A stretch of 21,340 nt of DNA from positions 446 to 21,785 of the forward strand of contig JAIPMN010009842.1 in assembly GCA_020650975.1 (NCBI GenBank), given 5' to 3'. This document shows, one piece after another, positions 8,811-19,498 of this stretch; position 1 is the first letter of the stretch; each line of letters starts with the position of its first letter. This DNA is from Apostichopus californicus (taxonomy: Eukaryota; Echinodermata; Holothuroidea; Aspidochirotida; Stichopodidae). Both the position numbers and the translations under genes were made by a program. The notes beneath the pieces were generated by a model. The model had not been told where the DNA came from. It was given only the letters and a program-made list of their open reading frames with translations, and did not search any database.

Positions 8811-11800
8811 ATGAAAACCCATCACTTCATCCCCTCTTTAAGGTATTGGTTAATTTTTTAACCAACTGATTTTAGAGTGTATCGAAACATATTTTATTTT
8901 AAGTTTGCAATAATTAGCATATGCATGGTTTCATCAGATGAACTCATTATACACTAAATGAGCTCACGCGATATACAGGTTATACTGACAGACTAAAAGC
9001 GGACTAAATATTATGTTTGAAAAGTTCCATTTTGTTTAGATCACTGACATTAAAGAAGTTAATGGTATAATCAAACCCGGTAAGTGATATATGTCATTCT
9101 CTCACATGTTTGTTACTTGATCGGTGAATGCCAGAGAATGAGTCCTTAAAATGAAACCATTTCTTTAAGCTTCAGAGCATAATAAGTCAGGCATATCAAA
9201 CGTGTTGTCGCTTGAGTTTTTTTTTTCTAATAATTGTTGTCATTTACTTTATTTAGTTGGTCATGATTCCTTCTCACCATGCATTCCACGGTAATTGCCA
9301 TTTCACTTTTATGGTAAATCGACTATAGTATTTGGAGAAACTAATACTGTAAACAAGTTTAATATCAATCTACTATATCGGTTATATTTTAGGATACATG
9401 TGTAGAATAGAGTCCATAATTCATTTTATTCGCCGAGAAATTTTCCTAAGAAAAAAGGACGCTTAATTATGCTTTTTATGACATATTTATGAAAAGGTTA
9501 TCAATAAATAGGTTCAAGCGCGCGGTTGTCCTAATAAATAATAGCTACTTTTCAATATGTGTACATTTGAGGCGGGATTGGAGTGTTCACCATTCACTCC
9601 CTCCCTGACCCACGCCTGCCTCTCAAACACCCTTCTAGAGAGCAAACCACAACGAGGATTTGCCTCCATTAAACAGTAATCTGTATAATTAGCTAGTGGT
9701 TCATAGTTTAGATTAAATAATGAAGAATAAAGTTCGCTCGGCCAAGGAAATAACTTCTCCATTACACCCGTTTCACTTTGTCAACACCATTGCTCGGGTG
9801 TAACGAACGACTATGAAACTACGTCACCATATATTCACATTGTGGCAATATTATTCGTAGTGCTGATAGACCGTATTATCGAAATGTAAGGACGTTATTT
9901 GCAAATGTAATTGAATACGTACTGTATACAATGTGTTAATATATATATTATGCCTTTGTAATTGCCTGCCATAGCAACCATATTGTCACATAGTCTATAT
10001 TTACAGAAATTGTAATATCAAAAACAACTGGAATATTTCGAACATAGTCTACTAGCAATAGTGACACAAAGTCCTTAAATATTTTTAATGTATCATAGAA
10101 CAAGCACACAAACGAAAAATATCAAGAACGCGGTACGGTTCGATTTGTTTAAATCATTTTAATTTATTTTTAAAGCATAATATTAGTGCGTGAAAAAGAA
10201 TATTGACAACAGAAGTTAACCTAATTACGTTACTAAGTATATTCTGGCCGGTAGCGGGGTCGGAGTAGAGGAATGTGCACCCTAGCTCTCTCCCCTCTGT
10301 TACCATAATGAGTACAACTACTTCACTAGTTACAGGACATGGGTATTGTCCTCCACCTTAAATTGTTGGTGAACCTTTCAATCAAAATGTTGGCAACGGG
10401 TCTGAGTATACTACATTTTCATGAAAGCTGCATTTTACGAAAGGTTTAACTTTCTACCATTCTGAGTAGTTCGCCTCTTAAGATATATGAAAAGGAATGG
10501 CTTCACATTGCCTTTTATTGGCTCAATTGCGACTCCAAATTCGCAAGGATTACGCAAGTGGTACATGCTGGTAAGTGTTGTTTTGATCCAAAGTTTAAGA
10601 CATTTTCCAATAATATTTCTAGCAATGTTTTTCAGACAATCGGGACTATCTCTTGAATGGTATCATATCTTACAACCAGTTTGTGTTAAAGTTAGTATGA
10701 AACGTAACATGCAGCTTTTACGTGAAGGATATTATGTCCACTTAAAAAATCAAAATATTGACTACTTTGCTATAAGGCACACCTTCACCATGTAATTTAT
10801 AATCACTATTTTTTTTAATTCTTTTTTTCCTTTTTTTTCCTTTTTTGGTACAGGTGATAACACTTTACTCGTAAAATAATAACAAGTAATAAAAAATGAA
10901 GTTAAAATTTAGCTTATTTATACTGTTACCTTTCTATTCACTATCTATCACACTATTGAAGACATGACAAATGTATTCCTCTCATACAAAGCTGTTGATT
11001 TTCGAGTCAACTTGGCTGTTGGCAAGTTAAACCGAAAGAAAATAAATTGTTGGAAAATGTGTAACGAAGATGATTTCAAAGCACTGATAACATTCACCAC
11101 ATAAACGATAATAATTAAAATTCAACAGTTATTAAATTGTTACAGTTTATGTATCTTATATTAACTATACATATTTCTACAGGTAAAATTATTCAAGGAT
11201 CTATCTGCAATTTTTACCAATCGAATGTTCCTTTTTTATCTTTCCAATCAACTTACTATGGATTCGAAGATTCATATGAATTTGGAAGCAGTAAGGCCAT
11301 ATAGTCCTACACAAAGTGTCAGGTTATGTTTATGAGCACGATAAGCAAAATTTCTTTACAATATTCGCAGTTTTGACGTTTTTCATTGTTTTACTGTAAC
11401 TAAAATTTATCTACAGAATATATCCGACGTCATGTTCACGAGCAAACAGTTCTAATTTTTTTCCTGCTACTTTGAGACTCGTAGAACTAACCATTATGAG
11501 GGTCCAAAATACAACCTTGCTAAGACTGCGCCCCTAACTCTCCATACTATAGAGAATGTTGTTCATATTGTCCTGGAAAAAATAGCGGTTTGTATAACTC
11601 GACAATCAAGAACGACCTAAACATGTTGAGCTGAGACACTGCTGGCATTGTTTGTCAGTTGCCAGTTGTAGTTGCTGTTGATGAAATAAAGCGAGACGTT
11701 ACCATATGTGTCATATGATGAAATCATTTTTAAAAGCTGTTATAAGTGATTCATGTTGCTTATTATGATTATTCAGTGCAGGCTTATACGGTTTCTAGTA

Positions 11801-12180
11801 CCTCATATTTAAGAACATGAATATGATAATAAATCAACATATGTTCTTTCTTATATTGATCTCTATCCATTCAAACCACACTTTTCTTGTTTTCATCTTT
11901 TATGTTTAGGGTTAACTTTCTTTTGATATTTATATGGAAGGGGTGGGCGGGGCATGATGATTGTCCAATGTACTTTGTATGTTATTTCAGAGTTTGATTT
12001 GATCTGATTTATTTCACACCAAGCTTACAAAATACAACAAAAATCACATGGTGTAGGGATAACACAGAATGGTTTGTCCAGCAGAAGTTTTTCCACTGTG
12101 GTCCCTCAGTGTACATCTGACAGCCATGATTCCCCAGAATGTTGTACTTGTATATCCCTATGATTTTCTTGCTGATGTTC
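8811..12180. other. Long AT-rich region without a supportable gene
   Basis: Holds an unrecognised minus-strand frame at 9514-9762 (MEKLFPWPSEL start), a 9-bp inverted repeat at 9762-9803, an unrecognised plus-strand frame at 10487-10795, and a T-rich tract at 10809-10847. No domain, transposase or RNA gene is evident. Confidence 0.5.
10809..10847. repeat. T-rich tract
   Basis: Runs of seven to nine T separated by AA, CC or single bases. It could be the reverse of a retroposed poly-A tail, but no element body is recognisable beside it. Confidence 0.6.
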
Positions 12181-12183
12181 AAT

Positions 12184-12265
12184 AGTACGTATTTTAAATA
12201 ATTTCAGATAAAAATACATTGTGACAGGTGATTTTCACTAGTAGGTACTTTAAATAATTTCAAGG
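12184..12265 (+). repeat. Short imperfect direct repeat
   Basis: AGTACGTATTTTAAATAATTTCAG near 12184 recurs as AGTAGGTACTTTAAATAATTTCA near 12240. Confidence 0.6.
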
Positions 12266-13200
12266 TTGATGAATTATGAGTGATTGGTGGAATAACAAAC
12301 AAGAATTCCCTGAAATTGACTTTTATTAATGAATTATGTCAAATTTTATTTGATTACAATTTGAATCGCTTTCGTCATTATACATTGCATTTCTCGGATT
12401 CATTTTTTTACATGATAGTCTAATCACAATTAAATCTGGACACTAAATGAATGGATACATTAAGAGTCTGAAACTTTTTCAAACCTTAAATCTTTCCAAA
12501 ATAAGGATCGTAGATTATGTTGAACATAACAGCACTAGAATTCATTTCAATTTAACGTTATTAATAACGTGGGGACTGAGGGTTCTGTCTAGTTTATGAC
12601 CAGAACTGGTGAGTGTTGATAAAGGCCTACCTGTAGCGATTCCGGAAGGCTTCGACCTAAGTTAAACGAAAGAATAAAATAGATAAAATATAAATATTGG
12701 AAAAATAATGATTGTGATATTATTATTCGTTAATAGTGTGAGCTATACTATATAGCATTAGAGACCACAAAGTGGAGATGTTGTGTAGGTTATATATCAA
12801 GAGCCCAATGGCACTATGGTTCCTTGCTTATAAGCCTATATTTACAAGGGAACAGAACTGTCCTAAAATTGTTATTTAGATGTACACACAATATTATTCT
12901 CATAAATACCACAAATCAACCGTTGGTCCTTTTGAGAACCTGTTGAGAACCAGGTGTGCGATTTAAGCGCCATATGCACTCTGTCCTGAATGTTAATAGC
13001 TGGAACGGTATCGAAAAAAACTTTTGGCTACTCTATTGGTTGGTTTCCTCTATAGAGCACACCAAGCTCTATCATATAATTGAAATATTGACCATTTTTC
13101 TTTGCCCCATATCTCTCAAAATAACCATATTTTTAATAGTTGACCCATTAAACTTTTGATCTCCTAGTCAGATGTAGTTAGACTGTCTGATTAAAAAAAA
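12266..13200. other. AT-rich spacer with a 16-bp palindrome
   Basis: No gene seen. It includes the perfect palindrome ACGTTATTAATAACGT at 12555-12570. The frame at 12956-13159 has no domain character. Confidence 0.5.
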
Positions 13201-13209
13201 CAAGTCTGT

Positions 13210-13797
13210 TTGACCATCCTAACAGTACTTTAATACTAAAAATAAACAAATAACTTTGACCTTTGATAACTTCGCACACGAAGGTCGCAATGGGGTCAAC
13301 CCATGGACAATTTTGATCGGAAGACCATTTAAGATCTGAATATGGCCACAAAAATTCAAATAACCCAAGATACTGGTAAAGTTCACCGGAGGTCAAACTG
13401 AGGTCAAAAGTCCCCCAGATGCGGGTTAACTATTGGATTACAATAGAGTAACTCCCAACCTTCACGGATATTTCGTTCTCAAGTTTTTGCAGAAAATACT
13501 AGTTTTCGACCCCTAATTGACCTTTGTTGACCTTAAATCAAATGACCATTATGCTTGGAAATAATTCCTTACCCCATTCAAAACAAGTCCCAAAATATCA
13601 ACCATGTCCGACCCTGTCAATGGGAGTTATTGCTTTGTTTATTAATTTGGTTTTAAGCCCCTTACTAAACTTTGGTGACCTTAACAGGCACCAAAAACAA
13701 TAGGGTACATCTTCTCACTGTCGCGGATCTATATATCAAGTTTGAGTTAAGTTTAACTTTCCCTTGTTGAGTTACAGTGTACCCAAGCAAGTGTCAC
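13210..13797 (-). repeat. Diverged AGGTCA-type repeat array, minus orientation
   Basis: Read on the minus strand, a GT tract is followed by TGTGACACTTGCTTGGG, AACTCAACAAGGGAAAG, later AAGGTCACCAAA, then a unit starting TAACTCCCATTGAC with AAGGTCAACAAAGGTCAATT and AGGGGTCGAAAA, then a more decayed unit containing CAAAGGTCAAAG. The order (GT tract, TGTGAC, CTCAA-AAGGGAA, paired GGTCA, AGGGGTC) parallels the array at 5902-6640. Unit lengths here are larger and poorly conserved, so boundaries are approximate. Confidence 0.6.
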
Positions 13798-13826
13798 AGA
13801 CAGACACACACACACCCACACACACG
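13798..13826. repeat. CA microsatellite
   Basis: Run of ACAGACAGACACACACACAC followed by CCACACACACG. It borders the minus-orientation array on its 5' side, as the GT tract borders the array at 5.9 kb. Confidence 0.9.
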
Positions 13827-13829
13827 CCA

Positions 13830-14836
13830 AGTTGAATGCATAGGTTCATTGCTTTGCAAAAGGCAAGGAACCAAAAATGGTTCACAAAACCTCATGCAAC
13901 CATAAGTATTGATGCTACCAACTTGTGTTATTATTCATTCTGTCATTCAGTATTTATTTCTATATTTAGACAGTGTACAGTTTCAACATCAAGTGTACAC
14001 AAAGATAATATCATCTCTCCCAAAATCAGCTTTTGATATGTGTAAATTTCCAACTTCCGGGCTCTGCTTGTCTGGCTAGTAAGCTAGCCATAAGCTGCTT
14101 CAACTTTTGATTAACACTGACTCTTTCAAAAATAAACTTAATGTAGCGAATGTAACGTTCTCTGATACTTTGTTTAATATTGAGCACACATCACTTCCAT
14201 GGCCTCTGCTTCAAACTGAAACATTATACCAATTACCAACCTTCTTAGGCAGTCAGGAACAAAAAAGATGCCAGCAGGAACTTCTGGTCATCCACTGAAA
14301 ATGACAGTCTTCTCCTTACGATTGTATTAAAATTAAAACTGAACTATGAAAACAGAGAAAAAAGACACATTTCACTCCATATCCTATTTTGTTGTCATCA
14401 TTCCCAGATATGTATCAATCTGATTTGTCTTTAGTTAGTGATAACTTAAGTCCATTATTAAGATGCAGTACATTGAGCAAAACTTATATAAGTATATTTA
14501 AGCACATTCATTTGAGCAGATGATGGTTAGTAGGTTCATCATATTAGCTTCATTACAGAGTCACAGTCATCATTGCACCCATTTGACGCAAGGTATACAG
14601 GTTTATTTATTAATACATCTTTTACATTTGTCATTCCAATATTGCACGTAAAACAAGACGGCAATCCATGGAGTTGCAGGTCTCATGTCCTCCACACTTC
14701 CTCACACTTCTCGTGTAGGGTGAAGTGCAATATCTCATGTACCTATACATTGCATGTAGGGAGATGATATAAAGAAACAGAATACATAATACCATAACTG
14801 AAACTGAGGATTTTCAACCAATTGTATACATTACTC
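13830..14836. other. No supportable gene
   Basis: AT-rich. It may include the 3' untranslated region of the minus-strand gene: AATAAA on the minus strand lies at 14607-14602. Open frames at 13836-14036, 14107-14298 and 14573-14767 have no domain features. Confidence 0.45.
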
Positions 14837-14884
14837 TTAAGGAAGTCTTTCAATGAAGGCACCCAGAGCATCAATAAACTCCAT
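14837..14884 (-). CDS. Possible terminal exon
   Basis: After the good minus-strand acceptor ACAACCTTTCTAATCACTAG, phase 0 reads MEFIDALGAFIERLP and stops. The peptide is a neat amphipathic helix. Its link to any upstream exon is unproven, and an alternative frame stays open for longer. Confidence 0.25.
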   Translation of the reverse strand: MEFIDALGAFIERLP

Positions 14885-15146
14885 CTAGTGATTAGAAAGG
14901 TTGTCACACAATTTACACCATTTTATACATATTTTGACAACGGGAGCACACTTTGATATCTTCTGGAAAGGCAAACCCAAGTGAAGATCTTGCAATAAGT
15001 AAGCTCCTTGCCAAGTTAAAGTATTTACCATCACACTACTAAATATATCTCCATAAACAGTAAACCTCTTGACTTTAATTGTTGTATAAATTAATGAGAC
15101 ACTAGTGCTCATAAAAGCAGAGTAACAAAATGTATATATTACGTAC

Positions 15147-15192
15147 CAGATAACTGAATGGATATCTTCTTTCTTGTCCTGTTGGGATATGG
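15147..15192 (-). CDS. Possible 46-nt exon
   Basis: Flanked by acceptor GTACACATTACAG and donor TCTG|GTACGT on the minus strand. The most protein-like frame (phase 1 in, phase 2 out) reads ISQQDKKEDIHSVI. All three frames are open, so length gives no support. Its donor region resembles that of the candidate at 15654-15702. Confidence 0.27.
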
Positions 15193-15653
15193 CTGTAATG
15201 TGTACACATACACAGTTTAGGGCAGATGTTAACGTCCATTATACATGTAATGGTGGTAAAACAGCATACCAAGAATATCTACAAAGAAAATAGGGAACAT
15301 GCTAAGTATAGCAGGTGTGAATATAACTACTATCATGTAACTGGGGTCTACTTATATAGCCTACTGACAGACTATCAAGTGTGATTCCTAACTGTTATAT
15401 TTGTACTAATTTCATGATTTTGATACCCACTAACATACATTAGATCCTGCCATATATAATATCAAAAGTAACTGCATATGCGGCCGATTACGTAGCAACA
15501 TACATGCAGTCACTGATAATGTTAGAAACTTCTAAACGTACATCTACACTAGTACGTTACACAGAGTTTACCAAGAGAACTAGTATGTGACAAATGATAT
15601 TTCTTGATTTCTCACATAAACTGTTTACCAAATTGGATGGATATATCACATAC

Positions 15654-15702
15654 CAGATGAAGTGCTGACGTACAGGCATATGTTTTGGAATATCACCGAC
15701 TT
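15654..15702 (-). CDS. Possible 49-nt exon
   Basis: Minus-strand acceptor GATGAAAATTAG and donor ATCTG|GTATGT. Phase 1 in and phase 2 out reads VGDIPKHMPVRQHFI. The phase-1 entry would fit the phase-1 exit of the exon at 17147-17222, but the exon at 16186-16353 lies between, so the order is unresolved. Confidence 0.27.
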
Positions 15703-16185
15703 CTAATTTTCATCATGGTACTGTTGCTTTTCTTTTCTCATATTCAGTTATACTGACTCTATAAACTATGACACAGCCAGTGTTATGTTCATATGAGCTG
15801 TAGATCTAAGGAAGAGATAACACTGTACGTAGATGGAGTCAGCTACTATGATATGTAAATACATAAATGAAGGTTTTTTACTTTAAATCGATGTAGCATA
15901 TGTTATGAATATTATTAATATAGCTGAAATGCATTTTAAAAGACATTTTATGAAGCTGTTCAGAATTAAAAGCCATTCTTTAATATTTGCATTGCTTTCT
16001 TAATAGTAAATAAAGTAAATTATCTGCATGGTTTTCAATTTTTTATAAATCAGTTAATTGTCAGACGTTTCTTTCTTTGTCACAGAATAATTGTTTCAAT
16101 AACATTTCATTCATTTTAAGAAAATTCAAGCACTCTCAGCTCACAGACCAAATATAGATTATGAGAATTGAAATGTTTAACATAC
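15703..16185. other. Non-coding spacer, probably intronic
   Basis: AT-rich with no supported exon or repeat. It lies between candidate minus-strand exons. Confidence 0.45.
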
Positions 16186-16353
16186 CTAGCATTTCCCAAC
16201 TCCAGTTCTAACAGACTCCTTGATTTTTGTGGAGAATTCCAAAAGTTTACTAATTGCCATATTCTTCCTACATGTAGTGCGTATTTGTAGAATCACTTCT
16301 TTTCGACGACCAGAATAGTCTGACTGGATATCAGACATATCCTCCTCAGTCAT
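16186..16353 (-). CDS. Helical, CARD/death-fold-like exon
   Basis: 168 nt on the minus strand between TTGCATCTCGCAG and CTAG|GTATGT; only one of three frames is open. It reads MTEEDMSDIQSDYSGRRKEV, then a Cys-containing helix, then AISKLLEFSTKIKES. The spacing (TEED..DIQS, RRKEV, AI..LLE) resembles CARD helices 2-5, a fold that mediates homotypic assembly in caspase and NLR signalling. The frame ends in TAG immediately at the donor, so either this is a true C-terminus with a 3' UTR intron or the copy is non-functional. Resemblance to CARD is by eye and weak; coding character is better supported than identity. Confidence 0.48.
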   Translation of the reverse strand: MTEEDMSDIQSDYSGRRKEVILQIRTTCRKNMAISKLLEFSTKIKESVRTGVGKC

Positions 16354-16890
16354 CTGCGAGATGCAAGATATGGCAGTAGCACGAATATAAATGTGTATGG
16401 TTATTTCCTGTATGTACTTTTAGAATGACCTCTGAAGTAGATACAAATTTCAGAGAAATGTTTTTAAATTAGATCATACAGATATGTAAAACGATTGTCG
16501 GGTCATTGGAAAGTAGAAATAAATGTGTAAACCCTTCCACAACAGAAAGACTCATATCAGTGTTATTATATTAAGGACTCTGCAGTATGGATAACTGTTA
16601 TTATAATAGTAACCTAATTATCTGCGAGATGCAAGATATGGCAGTAGCACGAATATAAATGTGTATGGTTATTTCCTGTATGTACTTATAGAATGACCTC
16701 TGAAGTAGATACAAATTTCAGAGAAATGTTTTTAAATTAGATCATACAGATATGTAAAACGATTGTCGGGTCATTGGAAAGTAGAAATAAATGTGTAAAC
16801 CCTTCCACACAACAGAAAGACTCATATCAGTGTTATTTTATTAAGGACTCTGCAGTATGGATAACTGTTATTATAATAGTAACCTAATTA
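16353..16890. repeat. Near-identical 268-bp tandem duplication
   Basis: Copy 1 is 16353-16620 and copy 2 is 16621-16890. Visible differences are one T/A change in the TGTACTT-T/A-TAGAATG segment, a two-base CA insertion in copy 2 (TTCCACACAAC versus TTCCACAAC), and one T/A change in TGTTATT-A/T-TATTAAGG. This is about 99 percent identity, so the duplication is recent. Its left end coincides with the 5' edge of the exon at 16186-16353. Confidence 0.96.
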
Positions 16891-17146
16891 TTTAATATTC
16901 AATGACAATTGTAAGGATACTTGTGAAACTTCAAAAGAAGCCTGTTTTCCGACATTCGGCAAATGACTGTACAATATACTATATTGTAATCCATTATGCA
17001 GTTTATTGACAAAATTAGTAATAAAAACAATTAACATAGATTAATGCTTAAAGTACAATACATATTATAATTGTTGAGATTATATGAGAGTGAAGAGTCT
17101 GCATGATGGACAAATAATGTAAAATGTATTAAATGATCTCTCTTAC

Positions 17147-17222
17147 CAAGCTTTAAAAGTACTTCTACAAAGTCACTGAATTTTGTTTGGCTCTGCCCGT
17201 CACTCAATGGCAGTGCCTTCAA
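17147..17222 (-). CDS. CARD-like exon (second half of the domain)
   Basis: 76-nt minus-strand exon with strong acceptor CAATTTCTTTTTTGATAG and donor CTTG|GTAAGA, phase 0 in and phase 1 out; the other two frames hit a stop at once. It reads LKALPLSDGQSQTKFSDF followed by VEVLLKLG. The pattern LL..LP...G...F..F...L...G is that of CARD helices 3-5 (compare LLDLLPxRGPxAFxxF in CARD families). CARDs recruit caspases or kinases through homotypic contacts. The first half of the domain must lie in an upstream exon; 17560-17627 is a possible one. Confidence 0.55.
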
Positions 17223-17559
17223 CTATCAAAAAAGAAATTGTTAAATTTAGAGCATTCAGCTTAGGTAAGAATTTTGAACTATAAATATTGCCATTACTTT
17301 CTTGCTTGCATTTCAAATTCATGACTAATGTTTACAATTTGAGATTTCTCTTTCAAATTTGATGCATTTGAAATATCTGCTGAGTTTTCAATGTACTATG
17401 ATGAGGCAGCGATTAAGTTCATCTTTCGATGTATGATTTGACCTAAAAAATTGCATCTTCATTTGAATGGACATGATGAGTTCATTCGCTATACTGTCAA
17501 GTCTTTAAAAGTCTACTATGATTAACATTTCACATATACTCTTAAAATCATGATTGTAC

Positions 17560-17627
17560 CAAACATGGTTTGCCATATGATAATTTGACCAACACATACA
17601 GCAAATCCTTGATAGATCTCCTTTTTA
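17560..17627 (-). CDS. Possible exon joining Death and CARD-like exons
   Basis: 68-nt minus-strand stretch after GACATCCCTACAG and before TTTG|GTACAA. In phase 1 in, phase 0 out it reads KRRSIKDLLYVLVKLSYG and KPCL, which would lead directly into LKALP of the next exon and accept the phase-1 exit of the Death-domain exon. The acceptor is only moderately pyrimidine-rich and another frame is also open, so this is a phase-based guess. Confidence 0.33.
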
Positions 17628-17792
17628 CTGTAGGGATGTCTCTATAGATAGTTACTATTTATAAGTAGTAGGTTATGAGACTCTCCTCAACGATGGACAC
17701 ACCACTATACAAATAGTGAGACCAAATGAATATATCAGAATACTGAGGAATATCACATTTGCATATAAATGTTTATATGATTATTGTTACAA

Positions 17793-18081
17793 TTAACAGA
17801 ACAATCTGAGACCTCTTTCAATGCATTGTTGATAGAAGTCATGCATAAAGAGAACTAAATTGATATTTATTTTGTTACAAAAATATGTACGTTCTTGTAA
17901 CATAGTCAGAGAATGAAAGTAATTGTCTGGTGACAAATTTGGATACATTGTTCTCATAGGTCTTATTTTTCTCTTTCTACCATGTGTAAATTGTCCCCAT
18001 TCGACGTTTTCTTCTTGTAAAAATCTGCCTTTCAAATATACCAGTTTCTCACCAAAAACACCGTTTGTTCGAACGCATCAA
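17793..18081 (-). other. Unrecognised open frame, one arm of an inverted homologous pair
   Basis: A minus-strand frame open from about 18080 reads, among other parts, FLQEENVEWGQFTHGRKRK and RTMYPNLSPDNYF. About 170 bases of it are homologous to plus-strand 18904-19075 in opposite orientation. This copy keeps the frame intact while the other does not. I do not recognise the protein. It may be part of a repeat-borne coding sequence or an exon of the minus-strand gene; no convincing splice sites bound it. AATAAA occurs within it on the minus strand. Confidence 0.4.
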
Positions 18082-18903
18082 TTAGGTGAATGACGTAGTG
18101 CAAGCAAATAGGCAAAACAGGCGACTTGAAGTTAGCACTCCCATTTCTGCAGCAAATACACTCTCACGTGTACACGCAAATGTGATTGCCTACATATTAC
18201 GTACACATCACGAACGTATACAGCCTACCATGCCAGTTGGTATACGCACATAGCGTTGCACGTAATACACTCTCATACTCAAACCACAGTTCATAAGCTG
18301 TTCTTCGAAATCGATGAAATAAAATTCAAGGATCAAATTTACAGTAAAAGGAAACTTGAAAAGTATTCGGAACACCGAAAGATGAAACTTGGCAGAATCG
18401 ATGTCAGAGCAGAATGTAGTGTCGAGAAGTTAAGGCTTCGCAGAACTGTCCGATTGTAAACGTTAGAGTAGCTTACATGAGAACATTATTCGCGTTGGAT
18501 ACCTCCATGGTTGGAGCTGGATAGCGCGATGTATATACAACGAAGAGTCTGCTGATCAAAACTAATCTTGTGTTACACAAAGACCACGAAACCACCGATT
18601 TACTACATATATGGCGGCTTAAGGAGTTTGTGAAAACATATCTAATTTATCATAAACTTCACCGAAAATTAAGGAAGAAATTAATCTGTATACAAACGCG
18701 GTTTTTGTTATGATTACTGTCTACAGGTACTGTGTCGAGCGTGGGTTATGTCGCAATCTGCATTAGCGTAGATGATGTCATGTTCTGTACTGTTCAAATC
18801 ATATTGGTAATGTCCATCCTTAACGATTGAAAAATCGTTTCTCTGTCAAACGCAACATTAGCATTCTCATACTTTGACAACATGTTTGGAAAAATTATTT
18901 ATC
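18082..18903. other. Spacer between the inverted homologous copies
   Basis: A basic plus-strand frame at 18256-18459 (KRKLEKYSEHRKMKLGR) has no recognised domain and no clear start or splice context. Nothing else is supported. Confidence 0.4.
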
Positions 18904-19075
18904 ATTTTTTTCGAACAATTGGTACTTTTAGTAAGAAACTAGTGAATTTGAAATCCAAATTTCTACAAGAAGTAAACGTTAAATGGGGACATTTTTCATA
19001 AGGTTAGAAAGAGAAAAATTAGAACTACAAGGGCAATGTATCAAAATTATCCACCAGACAATTCCTTTAAGGTAA
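18904..19075 (+). pseudogene. Decayed inverted copy of the 17.9-18.1 kb sequence
   Basis: Aligned to the minus strand of 18081-17910: TTCGAACAA, GTAAGAAACT, TCTACAAGAAGTAAACGT, AATGGGGACA, AGAAAGAGAAAAAT, CAATGTAT and CACCAGACAATT all recur in order. Relative to the intact copy this one has an extra base after TCATAAGGT and substitutions, which break the frame with several stops. Confidence 0.65.
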
Positions 19076-19498
19076 CTTCTTAGGGCTAGCAGACCATTCT
19101 TTTAGAGGTATGCATGACATAAAATATGTTGTAGGCTGTATCATAGTAATGCTCCTTTCAAGGCGAATAACTTGCATATGGATTTTGTATGATTTCTTCT
19201 CACAGTTCCAACATAGCGCTATAAGATGTAAACGTTTACAGCTTAATGTTCTTTACAGCTGCTTGCTAAATGTCAATCTGCAGATTACTTTGCTGCTCAT
19301 ACTTCCATGCAAAATTGCATTAACTCTATTGCAGAACAAGTAGGTTTTCCATAAATAATGTTAAGTCTTCTTTCTACAAGCTAATATCCCTTTCATATTG
19401 TATTTGACAATGGAATGTAAAATCTGTATAGTGTACATACAAATCAAGAAAAACATAATCTCCTTTAATGAAATCATGTTTTGTTGTCTTTGACTTAC
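19076..19498. other. Probable intron 3' of the Death-domain exon
   Basis: No supported exon. The plus-strand frame at 19110-19343 is hydrophobic and Cys-rich without domain features. Confidence 0.45.

Noticed and set aside
10487..10795. hAT-transposase-like wording (FDPKFK in a shifted frame) near a 102-codon frame
   Set aside because: One short motif in a different frame, followed by a stop; no BED finger, dimerisation domain or terminal repeats are visible.
12054..12066. TAGGGATAACA-like word resembling a homing-endonuclease site
   Set aside because: Only a partial match, with no intron or endonuclease context.
14639..14740. ATATTGCAC/GTGCAATAT inverted arms and a Cys-rich minus frame between them
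   Set aside because: Nine-base arms about 85 nt apart are expected by chance in a window this size; the Cys pattern fits no known finger.
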